A stretch of DNA of 64,000 nucleotides. Source: Pseudoalteromonas sp. N1230-9 (GTDB lineage: Bacteria > Pseudomonadota > Gammaproteobacteria > Enterobacterales > Alteromonadaceae). The notes under the pieces were generated by a model that worked only from the letters and a program-made list of their open reading frames with translations, was not told the DNA's origin and made no database searches. The stretch lies in the NCBI RefSeq assembly GCF_032716425.1, contig NZ_CP090419.1:68501-132500 (forward strand). The letters run 5' to 3'. Of this stretch, positions 15,564 to 25,253 are shown in pieces. The position numbers and the translations under genes are program-made. Each line of letters starts with the position of its first letter. The first letter of the stretch is position 1.

Positions 15564-16283
15564 TTATTTTAAATGTCTGCCACCATCGACAGGTAATGAA
15601 CGTCCTGTGATGTAGTGGCTGTTAAGTAGTAGCTCGACGCTATTAATAATTTCTGTGCAGCCAGGTTCTATTTCCATTAAAGACTTTTTGATGGTTTTGG
15701 CTCGGTATTCTTCACTGTCATGATCATTAAAAATAATGAGTGATGGTGCAATTGCGTTCACTTTAATTGCCGGTGAAAATTTCGCTGAAAATGATTTAGT
15801 TAAGTTATCGAGTGCTGCTTTACTTGCTGCGTAGGCTAGGTGTTTAGGGCTGCCTTTTTCCACCACATAATCTGTCATGTGGATGATATCGGCAGCTTGA
15901 CCTGTATTCTGTTGATAATGAAGCAATAGATCAGCTGCAGCTAGATTGATTAAGTAAGGGGTTTTAGCATGAATGCGCATCATATTATCGAACAGCGTCG
16001 CATAATCTTGGTTGTTGGCTTCACAGTCCCAACTCGACGCGTTATGAATAATTGCTTTTAGCTGATTAGTATGGCTTTTTAGTTGTTCAATAAAATGTGT
16101 AATTGCTGCATCACTATCAAAGTCAGCATGAATACACGTTGCTCCTTTACCTGCGAGGATATCAATAGCATCGTGGCGAGTGCGGTATGTGACTATGATT
16201 GCTTGTCCTTGCGCTAAAAAGTGCTCGGCCAAAGCGAGTCCAATACGTTGGCCTGCGCCAGTAATTAAAATAGGCGATGACAT
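15564..16283 (-). CDS. folM: Dihydromonapterin reductase (SDR family)
   Basis: Short-chain dehydrogenase of 239 residues that reduces dihydromonapterin to tetrahydromonapterin using NADPH, with possible dihydrofolate reductase side activity. It has the cofactor motif TGAGQRIGLALA, an arginine-rich loop (TYRTRH) typical of NADPH-dependent pteridine reductases, the catalytic YAASK, and a C-terminus ITGRSLPVDGGRHL. It is the first gene of folM-folE-folX. In Pseudomonas the equivalent genes supply the cofactor of phenylalanine hydroxylase; no phhA is in this window. Confidence 0.93.
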   Translation of the reverse strand: MSSPILITGAGQRIGLALAEHFLAQGQAIIVTYRTRHDAIDILAGKGATCIHADFDSDAAITHFIEQLKSHTNQLKAIIHNASSWDCEANNQDYATLFDNMMRIHAKTPYLINLAAADLLLHYQQNTGQAADIIHMTDYVVEKGSPKHLAYAASKAALDNLTKSFSAKFSPAIKVNAIAPSLIIFNDHDSEEYRAKTIKKSLMEIEPGCTEIINSVELLLNSHYITGRSLPVDGGRHLK

Positions 16284-16493
16284 AAACTATGTATAAATCC
16301 TTAGATGTCTGTGTGTTAAGCTTTCTATTTAGTTTGTACTCTAGCCACTATAAACCAAATTACAGAACGATTTCATCTTTACTGCAATTATGTTGCAAAA
16401 CTTTTTACGGGCAAAGTTTTCACACCGATCATTTATCATATTGAGAAAACGCCGGTAATACTAGGGAAGGTGCATCAGTGTAGCGAGGAAAAG

Positions 16494-16533
16494 AGGGCAA
16501 TTTATTTGCTGATTGCTATAAATCGCCCTTCGA
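16494..16533 (-). terminator. Probable terminator of nadE
   Basis: On the minus strand AGGGCGATTTAT pairs with ATAAATTGCCCT (one G-U pair that is a mismatch on the plus strand) around a 12-base loop, followed by CTTTTCCTC. It begins about 10 bases after the nadE stop codon. The rest of the 260-bp gap to folM holds no visible gene. Confidence 0.65.
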
Positions 16534-16543
16534 TATTTTGAGC

Positions 16544-17380
16544 TTAAAGCTCGTCATAAATAGTGGGTATAGCTTGGCGCTTATGTTGGGTACGTAAGTA
16601 GATAGCGGTTAGTTTATCTTCTACTTCGCTTGTCACATCTTTGCCTTCTAAAAAGTCATCAATTTGTTCGTACGTTAGGCCTAGCGCCTCTTCATCTGTT
16701 AAACCTGGGCGATCGCACTCTAAATCAGCTGTTGGTGCTTTATGAACCAGTAAATCAGGCGCTCCTAACTGCTCTGCAAGGGCTCTTACTTGACGCTTCG
16801 AAAGACCAAATAAAGGGGCTAAATCACATGCGCCATCACCAAATTTAGTATAAAACCCCGTAATATTTTCAGCACTGTGGTCAGTGCCCACAACTAAACC
16901 TTGGCTAAAACCAGCAATTTCGTACTGTGCTACCATTCGCTGGCGTGCTTTCACATTGCCTTTAATAAAGTCAATTTTTGCTTGATCAGGAAGCTCAACG
17001 CCGCCACCGACCACAGCCGCCATCGCTTGTTCGTGCATCCCGTCAACCGCTGCTTTGATGTTTACGGTCATGCGCTTACTGGGGTTAATAAAATCAACGG
17101 CCATTTGTGCTTCGTCTTCATCTGCTTGTACACCGTAAGGTAGGCGCACCGCGATGAATTGGTATTCGTTGGTGTTGTGTTCTTGGTTTAATTCATCAAT
17201 GGCTAATTGGCATAAACGACCACATGTTGATGAGTCAACACCACCACTAATACCTAATACAAGCGAACGTGAATGCGCAGCTAGAAGTCGGCTTTTTAGA
17301 AAGTTGACGCGGCGCGTAATTTCCGCCTTCACATCAATCGTGGGTTGGACTTTCATTTCTGCCAGAATATCGGCACGCAT
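16544..17380 (-). CDS. nadE: Ammonia-dependent NAD+ synthetase
   Basis: Catalyses the last step of NAD synthesis, amidating nicotinic acid adenine dinucleotide with ammonia and ATP. The 278-residue protein matches the length of E. coli NadE and has the PP-loop [12 protein letters not shown], the [10 protein letters not shown] segment, [20 protein letters not shown] and KAPTADLE. An ATG 45 bases upstream would add a non-conserved [15 protein letters not shown]; the ATG at 17380 is preceded by TAGGAG and fits the family. It lies 67 bases downstream of the yceH-like gene on the same strand. Confidence 0.95.
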   Translation of the reverse strand: MRADILAEMKVQPTIDVKAEITRRVNFLKSRLLAAHSRSLVLGISGGVDSSTCGRLCQLAIDELNQEHNTNEYQFIAVRLPYGVQADEDEAQMAVDFINPSKRMTVNIKAAVDGMHEQAMAAVVGGGVELPDQAKIDFIKGNVKARQRMVAQYEIAGFSQGLVVGTDHSAENITGFYTKFGDGACDLAPLFGLSKRQVRALAEQLGAPDLLVHKAPTADLECDRPGLTDEEALGLTYEQIDDFLEGKDVTSEVEDKLTAIYLRTQHKRQAIPTIYDEL

Positions 17381-17447
17381 GGTTGAGCTCCTATTTTCGT
17401 TGTGGTTGTTCAGCGTCTTGTACATTATGTTACGAGCAACGCTTTTA

Positions 17448-18074
17448 TTAAAGACCTAAATGCGCTTTTATCGCGTTAATTTGTTGCTTAAGTTCTTCGA
17501 TTTCGGCACGCAATTGTTGAACTTCGCTGTCGCTGGCCTGTTCAGGCTCATGATCAACTATATCTTTTGCTAAGCTATCTGAGTCAACAAATAAGTGCAT
17601 ATAACGGCTTTCTCGTTTACCTGGTTCACGGGCTAAACGAGCAACATGTTCTTGTTCGATCAGGGCATCAAGGGCGATTTCAACTTCACTCACATTAGAG
17701 AACTCGGCGAGGCGATTACTACGGGTGCGTAACTCGCCTGGGGTCTGCGGCCCTCTTAGCAATAATAAGCAAATAATCGCACGCTGTTGCTCAGTAAACT
17801 GTAAGCTGCCAAACTGAGTATTGCAAAAGCGATGCGCGTATTTGTTTACTCGACCCGAAAGGCCTTCATCAACAGTGACTAAACGTAAATTGGTCAGTTC
17901 ATCTATGATGTTTTGTACATCAGACTCGCTCAGCGATAAAACCGGTTCACGGTTTGACTTTTGATTGCAAGCGTTCGTTAATGCATTTAAAGAGAGAGGG
18001 TAGTGCTCAGGGGTTGTGATTTGCTTTTCAAGTAAGCAGCCAATAACGCGTTGTTGGTTTGATGATAAGTGCAT
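17448..18074 (-). CDS. yceH: YceH family protein (DUF480)
   Basis: Cytoplasmic protein of 208 residues with two winged-helix units. The YceH signature is clear: [40 protein letters not shown] at the N-terminus (quoted in part: [15 protein letters not shown]) and [16 protein letters not shown] in the middle. A short coiled coil closes the protein ([19 protein letters not shown]). The function is unknown; the fold suggests regulation or nucleic-acid binding. It starts 4 bases after the hybrid kinase stop, so kinase, yceH and nadE may share a transcript. Confidence 0.93.
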   Translation of the reverse strand: MHLSSNQQRVIGCLLEKQITTPEHYPLSLNALTNACNQKSNREPVLSLSESDVQNIIDELTNLRLVTVDEGLSGRVNKYAHRFCNTQFGSLQFTEQQRAIICLLLLRGPQTPGELRTRSNRLAEFSNVSEVEIALDALIEQEHVARLAREPGKRESRYMHLFVDSDSLAKDIVDHEPEQASDSEVQQLRAEIEELKQQINAIKAHLGL

Positions 18075-18078
18075 TGTT

Positions 18079-21000
18079 TTACTCTCTGTGTTTATGCGGG
18101 CTTAGCCACATTTGTAATTTTTTATTTAAAGCATCAAAGTTAAGTGGTTTGGTTAAATAGTCATTCATGCCAGCACTGAGACAGCGTTCTTTATCGCCTT
18201 GCATTGCATTCGCGGTTAAGGCCACGATATTAACGTCTTGATGAGCCACACCCGCTTCTGAAGCTCTAATTGAGCGTGTTGCTTGATAACCGTCCATTTC
18301 AGGCATTTGGCAGTCCATTAATACAAGCTCGTAAGGAGTGTCTTCTCGCTTGCTCAAATATGAGATTGCTTCAAGGCCATTTTCTGCAATATCAAAGCTC
18401 ACTCCGGCTTGTCTCAACAGGGCACTTGCCACCATTTGATTTACTTTATTATCTTCTACTAAAAGCACTTGCGACTCAGTGTCAGTGTTAACTTCTGCTA
18501 TTTTTGCGTTTACCGGTTCTTTGTTCGTGTGCTGTTGCTCAATGTATTTTTCATTAGCAAGCGAGTTAAATAAGTCCGAAGGGGTGAGGGGTTTAAAAAT
18601 AATACTCTCTACTTTTAACACATGTCTCGTTTGCTTTTCCGTTAAACTCATCGGTGCCATTAAAATACGTTTACAACGGCTTGCATTAAAGTGAGTTTGA
18701 AACGCTTTTTGTTGAACTTTAGAGGCTTTAGCGAATAGCGCGTAGTCGATAAAAATAGCATCAAAATGACAGCCAGTTGGTTGTTGTGCACGGGCAAGTA
18801 AGTCGTCAATATTATTAATAACTTCTACTTTAGCACCCCATAGCTGTAATTGTTTTTTAGCAATACCGCTGCTTAGCTTGCAGTTGTCAGCAATGAGGAT
18901 CAATTTCTTGTCGATAATATGACTCGGCTCGGGTTGTTGTTGTGCATGGTCTAGTTTTACTTTTACAGTAAAATTAAAGGTGCTGCCTTCACCTAGCGCA
19001 CTTACTACCCCAACATCTCCCTCCATTAGTTGACAGAGCTGCTTCACAATTGCAAGCCCAAGTCCTGTACCGCCATACTGACGAGTTGTTGATGCATCGG
19101 CTTGAGTAAAAGAGTCGAACAATGTGGCTTGTTTATCTGCTTTGATCCCAACCCCTGAATCAATGATGGAACAACACAAGAAGCTGTCGTTGTCTGCTTC
19201 TTCGTAGCTGGCTATGACGATTATTTCACCGTCGTTAGTAAACTTGACGGCATTTCCTAGTAGGTTATTGATAATTTGACGAATTCGATTTGGATCACTA
19301 ATGATAAATTCATGTTTAATATTAGTGGCATCAAGAATCAGCTTGGTGTTGTTTTGTTCTGCTTTGATTGCAAAGGACTCAATGGTATCTCCCAGTAGTT
19401 TCGATACATTGAACGATACATTCTCTATGTCTAGTTTGCCGGCTTCGATTTTTGAGAAATCTAAAATATCATTAATGATATGCAGCAAAGATTCAGCCGA
19501 TGACTGAGCAAGTGCAATGTGATGACTTTGTTGAACATCAAGCTTGCTTTGTTTAATTATATTAAGCATGCCAATCACGCCATTCATTGGGGTTCGGATT
19601 TCATGGCTCATACTGGCTAAAAATTCGCTTTTGGCTTTTACCGCTTGCTCCGCCGCTTCTTTTGCTTGGACAAGCTGCTGTTCGGTTTCAATTCGTCGTT
19701 GACTGGCGTGTAAACTGCCAATGAGTGCCGCCACCGCAATTAAAAAGCTTTCCTCATTTTTGCTCCACTTACGTCGGTTGTGACACATTTCTGCGCAAAC
19801 CACCCCCATCGTTTTGCTACCTGTGGGAATGATAACAGTTAGCATCGAACGAATATCAAAGTGTTCTAGGTAATCAACAGATAAGTCTTTTGTAAGAGAA
19901 TCACATTGTGCATCACTTGCGCTTATCACAGCATGATTATTTATGGCGTCAAAATAATTAGGGAAGTCGATTTGCTGTAGAGCAATAGATTCGCTGAATT
20001 GGGGGTTGCTTTGGTCGTGTATCGCAAACGTATTAAGTGATTGTCTATCATCACTGAAGAGCCAGATTCCTGCACGGTCAACACCAAGCGCATGGCAAAT
20101 TGCTTGCACAATAATATGTTTTGATAGGTTGAGGTTACCTGTTAAAACCGCATCATTAACAGTTAAAGAGGCTAAAATTTCGTTGTGGAGGGCTATTTTG
20201 CTGTTTTCAAGTTCAACACGTTTACGGGCATCTATATCTTGTAAAGAGCCAAACAGTTTCACGCATCGTTTGTTGTGATGTTCGGCTTCGCCATTGACAA
20301 GAACCCAAACAGGATTGCCCTCATTCGTTAATATTTGTACTTGTGTTTCAAAGCTCTCGCCATTTTTAATCGCTTTCTCTGTTAGATGACGAATTTTGTC
20401 TCTGCTGTAGCCAGGTTTGAAGTAATTAAAATTACTGGGCCATTCTGGCTGGCTTGAAAGAGGTAATTTAAAAATCAATTTGGTCATTTCTGACCAATAC
20501 ACTGTTTTAGTTTCGAGATTAAAGGACCAAGCCCCTATTTTTGCTAAACCGCTCATGGTTTCGAGCATGCGCTCGTTTCTATATTGGCGTTCAAGCATTT
20601 TCAGTAAAAAAACAGATGCACCTGCGAATAAAGCACAAATTAGAATAATCGCTAGCCGTAATGGCCAAATAGAAGAATTAGCAGGCTGCCAGCCTTTTTT
20701 AGGTGTGGCGTACATTTGCCACTGACCGCCTGAGAATGAAATGCTAAAGCTAAGTGGGTTAGTCTCTAGAATTTGTTCATCACCATAAAAGAACTCGCCA
20801 TCCAGCCCTTTGCCATTTCGTCCTTGCAGTGCAAGTTCATACTCATTACTAAGCGACGTGAGTCCAGCGTTTTTATACACTTTATTTATATCTAAAACGA
20901 CAGATAACAGACCCCAAAATTGATTGTTTGGCTGGGTAAATACGGGCACTCTAGCAATGAGTGCTTGGCCGCCTTGTACCAGCTCTAGGGGACCCGCCAT

Positions 21001-21453
21001 AACAATTTTATTCTCATCCCGTGCTTTTATGGCATCTGAGCGTTGGGCTTTATTTTTTAAAAAATTTAACCCAATTGCTTTTTCATTTCCCTCAAGGGGA
21101 TGGGTCATTCTTATTATCATATCGGGTGCACCGCCGATGTTTCTGAGCTCAGAGGAAGTTTCAAATAGTGGTGCTGCTATTTGTGAAAAGCGGGCTTGGT
21201 TAAGATTCGGCTCTGCAGCAACAGCAACAGCAAGACCCCGTACGAGTTGAATATTTGATATCAGCGTTGATTCCAACTCAGCGCGATAAGTACTTATTTT
21301 CGCAAGTTCTTGTGAACGGTAGGCGTCTTTCTCTCGAGTATAATTGATATGGTCAATGACTAGACCGATTAGGATAATCAAACCTAAAGAAAGCCAGAAG
21401 GTGAGCTTTAGTTTTTTTAGCTTTTTATTATCATTTTCAGTAGCTAGTGGCAT
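18079..21453 (-). CDS. CHASE-PAS-GAF hybrid sensor histidine kinase
   Basis: Membrane hybrid kinase of 1124 residues. In order: span 1 (about 14-33), a periplasmic CHASE domain (about 60-240), span 2 (about 267-288), a PAS domain (about 298-415), a GAF domain (about 430-590), HisKA with His617 in [12 protein letters not shown], and HATPase with [10 protein letters not shown] and GTGLGLAI. A degenerate receiver (about 850-965, starting LILIADN and lacking one acidic residue) and a true C-terminal receiver with Asp1047 ([13 protein letters not shown]) follow. No Hpt domain is present, so phosphotransfer must go through a separate protein. The signal is unknown; CHASE domains bind small extracellular molecules. 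A divergent acylase gene lies upstream. Confidence 0.93.
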   Translation of the reverse strand: MPLATENDNKKLKKLKLTFWLSLGLIILIGLVIDHINYTREKDAYRSQELAKISTYRAELESTLISNIQLVRGLAVAVAAEPNLNQARFSQIAAPLFETSSELRNIGGAPDMIIRMTHPLEGNEKAIGLNFLKNKAQRSDAIKARDENKIVMAGPLELVQGGQALIARVPVFTQPNNQFWGLLSVVLDINKVYKNAGLTSLSNEYELALQGRNGKGLDGEFFYGDEQILETNPLSFSISFSGGQWQMYATPKKGWQPANSSIWPLRLAIILICALFAGASVFLLKMLERQYRNERMLETMSGLAKIGAWSFNLETKTVYWSEMTKLIFKLPLSSQPEWPSNFNYFKPGYSRDKIRHLTEKAIKNGESFETQVQILTNEGNPVWVLVNGEAEHHNKRCVKLFGSLQDIDARKRVELENSKIALHNEILASLTVNDAVLTGNLNLSKHIIVQAICHALGVDRAGIWLFSDDRQSLNTFAIHDQSNPQFSESIALQQIDFPNYFDAINNHAVISASDAQCDSLTKDLSVDYLEHFDIRSMLTVIIPTGSKTMGVVCAEMCHNRRKWSKNEESFLIAVAALIGSLHASQRRIETEQQLVQAKEAAEQAVKAKSEFLASMSHEIRTPMNGVIGMLNIIKQSKLDVQQSHHIALAQSSAESLLHIINDILDFSKIEAGKLDIENVSFNVSKLLGDTIESFAIKAEQNNTKLILDATNIKHEFIISDPNRIRQIINNLLGNAVKFTNDGEIIVIASYEEADNDSFLCCSIIDSGVGIKADKQATLFDSFTQADASTTRQYGGTGLGLAIVKQLCQLMEGDVGVVSALGEGSTFNFTVKVKLDHAQQQPEPSHIIDKKLILIADNCKLSSGIAKKQLQLWGAKVEVINNIDDLLARAQQPTGCHFDAIFIDYALFAKASKVQQKAFQTHFNASRCKRILMAPMSLTEKQTRHVLKVESIIFKPLTPSDLFNSLANEKYIEQQHTNKEPVNAKIAEVNTDTESQVLLVEDNKVNQMVASALLRQAGVSFDIAENGLEAISYLSKREDTPYELVLMDCQMPEMDGYQATRSIRASEAGVAHQDVNIVALTANAMQGDKERCLSAGMNDYLTKPLNFDALNKKLQMWLSPHKHRE

Positions 21454-21621
21454 GAGAGGTATCGGTTTTTATACTATCTACCTACTATAGACAATTTCTG
21501 TCGTAAATAAAAATGAAGCACACAATCGTAAAACTAAATTTAATTATTTGTATCGAAACACTATTTTTTCATAAAACACTGGTTACTATAGGCCTATAAC
21601 TCCTGCGGAAGCGTATTTAAT

Positions 21622-23904
21622 ATGTTTAAAATAATTAAATGGTTGTTGATGAGTCTACTCATCGTTGCGTTATTGGCTACGGGCCTTATTTATGGGGCGT
21701 TGAACTTAAGCTTGCCAGCGCTGGATGGCAAAGGAAAAAGTACAGCAATTGAACAGTCCGTTAAAATCGAACGAGATGTGCTTGGTCAAGCTGTGATTCA
21801 TGCACAAAGTCGTTTAGATGCGGCATATGCGCTTGGCTTTGCTCATGGACAAGATCGCTTTTTCCAAATGGATTTATTGCGTCGAAATGCAGCCGGAGAG
21901 TTAAGTGAATTATTTGGCAAAGCCGCGCTGGAACTTGATAAAACAATGCGCTTTCATCAGTTGAGAAAACGAAGCCAAATTTTATTCGAGCAATTGCCTT
22001 CGTCAGATCGAGCACTATTGGCGACATATGCGAAAGGTGTGAATGAGGGACACGCGCAAACGGGCTTTGATAGTTTTGAATATTTACTAACAGCTGCTAC
22101 AGCGAAACCATGGCAAAGTGAAGACAGCTTACTGACTATTTTTAGTATGTATTTAGATTTGCAAACAGCGACTTTTGAACGAGATAAAACCCTGATTCAA
22201 ATAGAGCAAATATTTGGTAAAGAGATGGTTGCTTTTATTACGCAACCTAGCATGTATCAGGCTGCTCTCGATAATAGTCAGCTAGAACCTTACAATCACT
22301 CGATCCCTTCCTTATCAGCACCTTTGAGTATGATCACGCATATTGAAGATACGAAGGAGTTAGGCAGTAATAATTGGGCTGTTACGGGGGATTTAACGCA
22401 AACAGGTGCTGGGATGTTATCTGATGATATGCATTTGTCGTTTGCGGTGCCGATTATTTGGTATAGGGCGCAGTTGAATTATCCTTTAAATGGGCAGATG
22501 CAACAAATAACAGGTGTTTCGCTACCTGGTGCCCCTGCAATTGTGGTTGGCACGAACAATAAAGTCGCTTGGGGTTTTACCAATGGCTACTTGGATACAG
22601 CTGATTGGATTGCACTCGACGGGCACGACAAAACATGGCAGATAGATGAAGCGATTTTACTTAATGATGGTAGTAGTGAAAACTATGCACTGACCATGAG
22701 TGAGTATGGTCCAGTAAAAAATATTAACGGTAAGCCTTATGCACTAAGTTGGGTGGCACATCATGATTATGCGGTTAATATGGACCTAATAAAGCTTGAG
22801 CAAGCAAACAATGTTGATGATGCGTTAGCGCTTGCAGCTGATGTGGGTATTCCTGTACAAAATCTAATGGTTGTAGATGATAGTGGGAATGCTGCTTGGA
22901 AGAACATGGGGGCGATTCCTGCACGCAAAGTCCCTAGTGAACTTGCTGTCTCGGAGCAAAATTACCCTGTAGGGTGGCACGAAAATGAAACTGAGCGACC
23001 CTATGTTAAAAACCCTGCAAGTGGTCGACTTTGGACTGGGAACTCACGTGTTGTTTCGGCTGAAGATAATAAACGCTTTGGTAATGGTGCTTATGCGATG
23101 GGCGCACGTTCAGCTCAGATCCGCAACCGTTTATTTGAAAAGCAGCAATTCACAGAGAGTGATTTTTATCAGTTGCAGCATGATAATGAAGCTCGCTTTT
23201 TAACAAAATGGCATAACCTACTTGTAAAGCAACTTGAAAGTAGACCCGATGAGTATAAAGCTTATCTATCAGAGTTAAACAATTGGCAAGCATGTGCATG
23301 TGCAGATTCAATTGGTTATACGTTAGTGAAGTACTACCGTGATGAAGTGATTAATGGCCTCTTCAGCCCGCTGGAAAACGAACTGCAAACGTTTGATGGC
23401 AGCTTAAAGCACGTGAAGCGAGATCTTGAACCTGCTGTTTGGCAACTAATAAATACTCAACCGAAAGGTTGGCTAAATCCTGATTATGCTGATTGGTCTG
23501 AGCAAATGCGAGCAGCATTTGATCGTACCCTTGATAAGCTGACCACTCAATATGGACAGAACATGCAAAATTGGCAGTGGGGAAGCGTGAATGAACTCGT
23601 TATTGAGCACCCATTCGCAAAACAAATTCCCGTACTCAAAAAGTTGCTCAACATGCCAGCAGCTCCAGGGTTTGGTGATACCTTTATGCCAGCCGTACAA
23701 GGGCGTAGTTTTGGTGCCTCACAACGATTTATTGTACAGCCTGGGCACTTAGATAAGGCTATAATGGCAATTCCTGGCGGTCAGTCTGGGCATCCACTGT
23801 CTGAGTTTTATCGTGCGGGATTTGATGACTATGTTAGTGAAGGTCTCACCCCTCTAATGCCACAGAGCATTATGCATAGTATTACGATAGATGCGGTTAA
23901 TTAA
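21622..23904 (+). CDS. Penicillin acylase family protein (Ntn hydrolase)
   Basis: Exported N-terminal-nucleophile amidase of 760 residues, made as a precursor that self-cleaves. It has an N-terminal membrane or signal segment (WLLMSLLIVALLATGLIYGAL), the alpha-subunit region with FAHGQDRFFQMDLLRR, and the cleavage site ELG/SNNWAV with nucleophile Ser249. A beta subunit follows, containing SDDMHL, LPGAPAIVVGTNNKVAWGFT and the late GGQSGHPLSEFY. Relatives hydrolyse penicillins, acyl-homoserine lactones or other N-acyl amides; the substrate here cannot be told. It ends convergently on a diguanylate cyclase gene, overlapping by 8 bases within a palindrome. Confidence 0.92.
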   Translation: MFKIIKWLLMSLLIVALLATGLIYGALNLSLPALDGKGKSTAIEQSVKIERDVLGQAVIHAQSRLDAAYALGFAHGQDRFFQMDLLRRNAAGELSELFGKAALELDKTMRFHQLRKRSQILFEQLPSSDRALLATYAKGVNEGHAQTGFDSFEYLLTAATAKPWQSEDSLLTIFSMYLDLQTATFERDKTLIQIEQIFGKEMVAFITQPSMYQAALDNSQLEPYNHSIPSLSAPLSMITHIEDTKELGSNNWAVTGDLTQTGAGMLSDDMHLSFAVPIIWYRAQLNYPLNGQMQQITGVSLPGAPAIVVGTNNKVAWGFTNGYLDTADWIALDGHDKTWQIDEAILLNDGSSENYALTMSEYGPVKNINGKPYALSWVAHHDYAVNMDLIKLEQANNVDDALALAADVGIPVQNLMVVDDSGNAAWKNMGAIPARKVPSELAVSEQNYPVGWHENETERPYVKNPASGRLWTGNSRVVSAEDNKRFGNGAYAMGARSAQIRNRLFEKQQFTESDFYQLQHDNEARFLTKWHNLLVKQLESRPDEYKAYLSELNNWQACACADSIGYTLVKYYRDEVINGLFSPLENELQTFDGSLKHVKRDLEPAVWQLINTQPKGWLNPDYADWSEQMRAAFDRTLDKLTTQYGQNMQNWQWGSVNELVIEHPFAKQIPVLKKLLNMPAAPGFGDTFMPAVQGRSFGASQRFIVQPGHLDKAIMAIPGGQSGHPLSEFYRAGFDDYVSEGLTPLMPQSIMHSITIDAVN

Positions 23905-23911
23905 CCGCATC
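23890..23911. repeat. 22-bp perfect palindrome over two convergent stop codons
   Basis: The half-site GATGCGGTTAA is followed by its exact reverse complement. Both convergent genes terminate inside it, and because of the symmetry both proteins end in Asp-Ala-Val-Asn followed by TAA. Confidence 0.9.
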
Positions 23912-25087
23912 AGTATCATCCAGTTGTAAACAGAATGCTTTTACAACCGTGGTAGTATTTCTTCCTGCATCTTTACTGTCATATAGCGCTGCATCAGCTT
24001 GCTGCAACATGCTCTCTAAAGATGCAAGCGGTTGCCATTCAATTAAGCCAAAACTCATTGTCACCGATAAGTTTGGCAGCTCTTGGTGAGCGTCTAGTGT
24101 CGCAATATGTTCACGCAAGGCCTCTATTTTTTGTAACCCGTGATGCTCATCGGTATTATCGAGTAAGAGCAAAAACTCCTCACCCCCCCAACGTACAGCT
24201 ATATCTGTTTCATTTAAAAATTCACATATTGCTTGTGTAATATTAACTAAAATCGTATCGCCTTTGTCATGACCATAGGTATCATTGATTTGTTTAAAGT
24301 GATCGATATCAGCCATGACAAGGCACAAACTTTGTTCCGCTTCGATGCTTTTTCTGTATGTTGCTAAAATTAATTTTTTAGCAAAGCGGCGATTATAAAG
24401 TTTGGTGAGTGGATCTCGTGATGCCATTTCGGTTAATTCAATACGTTGTGAAAGCGTAATTTCTCTGATCAGCCCAATAGCGTAAACCATAGGCAAACCA
24501 GCAATGATAATATTTGTTAAATGTACATAAGGAATAAGCTGCGGGTAGGTATATTGATAAGGTACATCGTTGAAAAAGATGTATAGAAGAGCAAAGGTAG
24601 TGATCATCAATAAGCTGTATAGTGCAGCGCGTTTTAGTGATAATTGGTAGTCAATCATCAAAATACAGGAGATAGTCCATAAATAAAATTGAAACCCTAA
24701 ATCGAGCCCTAATGTGGCGCATACCACTACAGCATGGATAAGCACTTCTAAACAAAATACTCTCAATGCTAAAGAGGTCAAGCCTTGTTTTATTAGAAAG
24801 ATACCGCTGCCCCAAGCAACGACACTAAGAATATTGACTAAAGCTAAAGTAATAGCGCCCACATGGGCAAAAAGTGGAATGAGCAACGCATGCACTACCA
24901 GTGCGAAATATGCGATTTTAGAAATGATTAAAAACTTTACTTGTTCTATTTCTTCTAAACCTGACTGCTTTGATTGTTTTAGTAAATGTTTTATCAAATG
25001 AACCTCATACAAGCAGGCGTTTAAACACAAAGTATAGATGAAAATAGCCTTGCTGATGAATAAATCACCAATATCACCTTGAATCAT
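23897..25087 (-). CDS. Membrane diguanylate cyclase (GGDEF)
   Basis: Makes cyclic di-GMP from two GTP. The 396-residue protein has about six membrane spans (residues about 50-215) and a C-terminal GGDEF domain with the active-site loop GGEEF (RWGGEEFLLLLDN), preceded by SRDPLTKLYNRRF and MADIDHFKQINDTYGHDKGD. No EAL domain follows. The start is uncertain: the ATG at 25087 lacks a clear Shine-Dalgarno sequence, while an in-frame TTG at 24997 has GAGG five bases ahead and would remove 30 residues. It is convergent with the acylase and divergent from the GNAT-nitrilase gene. Confidence 0.92.
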   Translation of the reverse strand: MIQGDIGDLFISKAIFIYTLCLNACLYEVHLIKHLLKQSKQSGLEEIEQVKFLIISKIAYFALVVHALLIPLFAHVGAITLALVNILSVVAWGSGIFLIKQGLTSLALRVFCLEVLIHAVVVCATLGLDLGFQFYLWTISCILMIDYQLSLKRAALYSLLMITTFALLYIFFNDVPYQYTYPQLIPYVHLTNIIIAGLPMVYAIGLIREITLSQRIELTEMASRDPLTKLYNRRFAKKLILATYRKSIEAEQSLCLVMADIDHFKQINDTYGHDKGDTILVNITQAICEFLNETDIAVRWGGEEFLLLLDNTDEHHGLQKIEALREHIATLDAHQELPNLSVTMSFGLIEWQPLASLESMLQQADAALYDSKDAGRNTTTVVKAFCLQLDDTDAVN

Positions 25088-25253
25088 TGATAAGTTTATT
25101 GTGAGTGGATTTAATTAAACGCATATTCATACGATGTTTATTATGCTGATACTTGGCATAGTGTGTAATTGATGCCACTCTAAAAAGAGCTATTTTAAAG
25201 GTGTTACCGTATAGTTTGCTTTGTGTTTCCTGTTATGCCCTAAAGGAGTATGT

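Noticed and set aside
18840..18940. Full second receiver domain in the CHASE hybrid kinase
   Set aside because: The segment begins LILIADN with only one of the usual acidic residues and poor motif fit, so it was called degenerate.
21622..23904. Dedicated quorum-quenching or penicillin resistance acylase
   Set aside because: Family membership and the Ser249 cleavage site are clear, but substrate specificity cannot be read from sequence.
25088..25253. Possible guanidine riboswitch ahead of the GNAT-nitrilase/SMR operon
   Set aside because: The leader shows no paired ACGR loops (guanidine-II) nor the conserved guanidine-I core; only a TATAGT -10-like element was seen.
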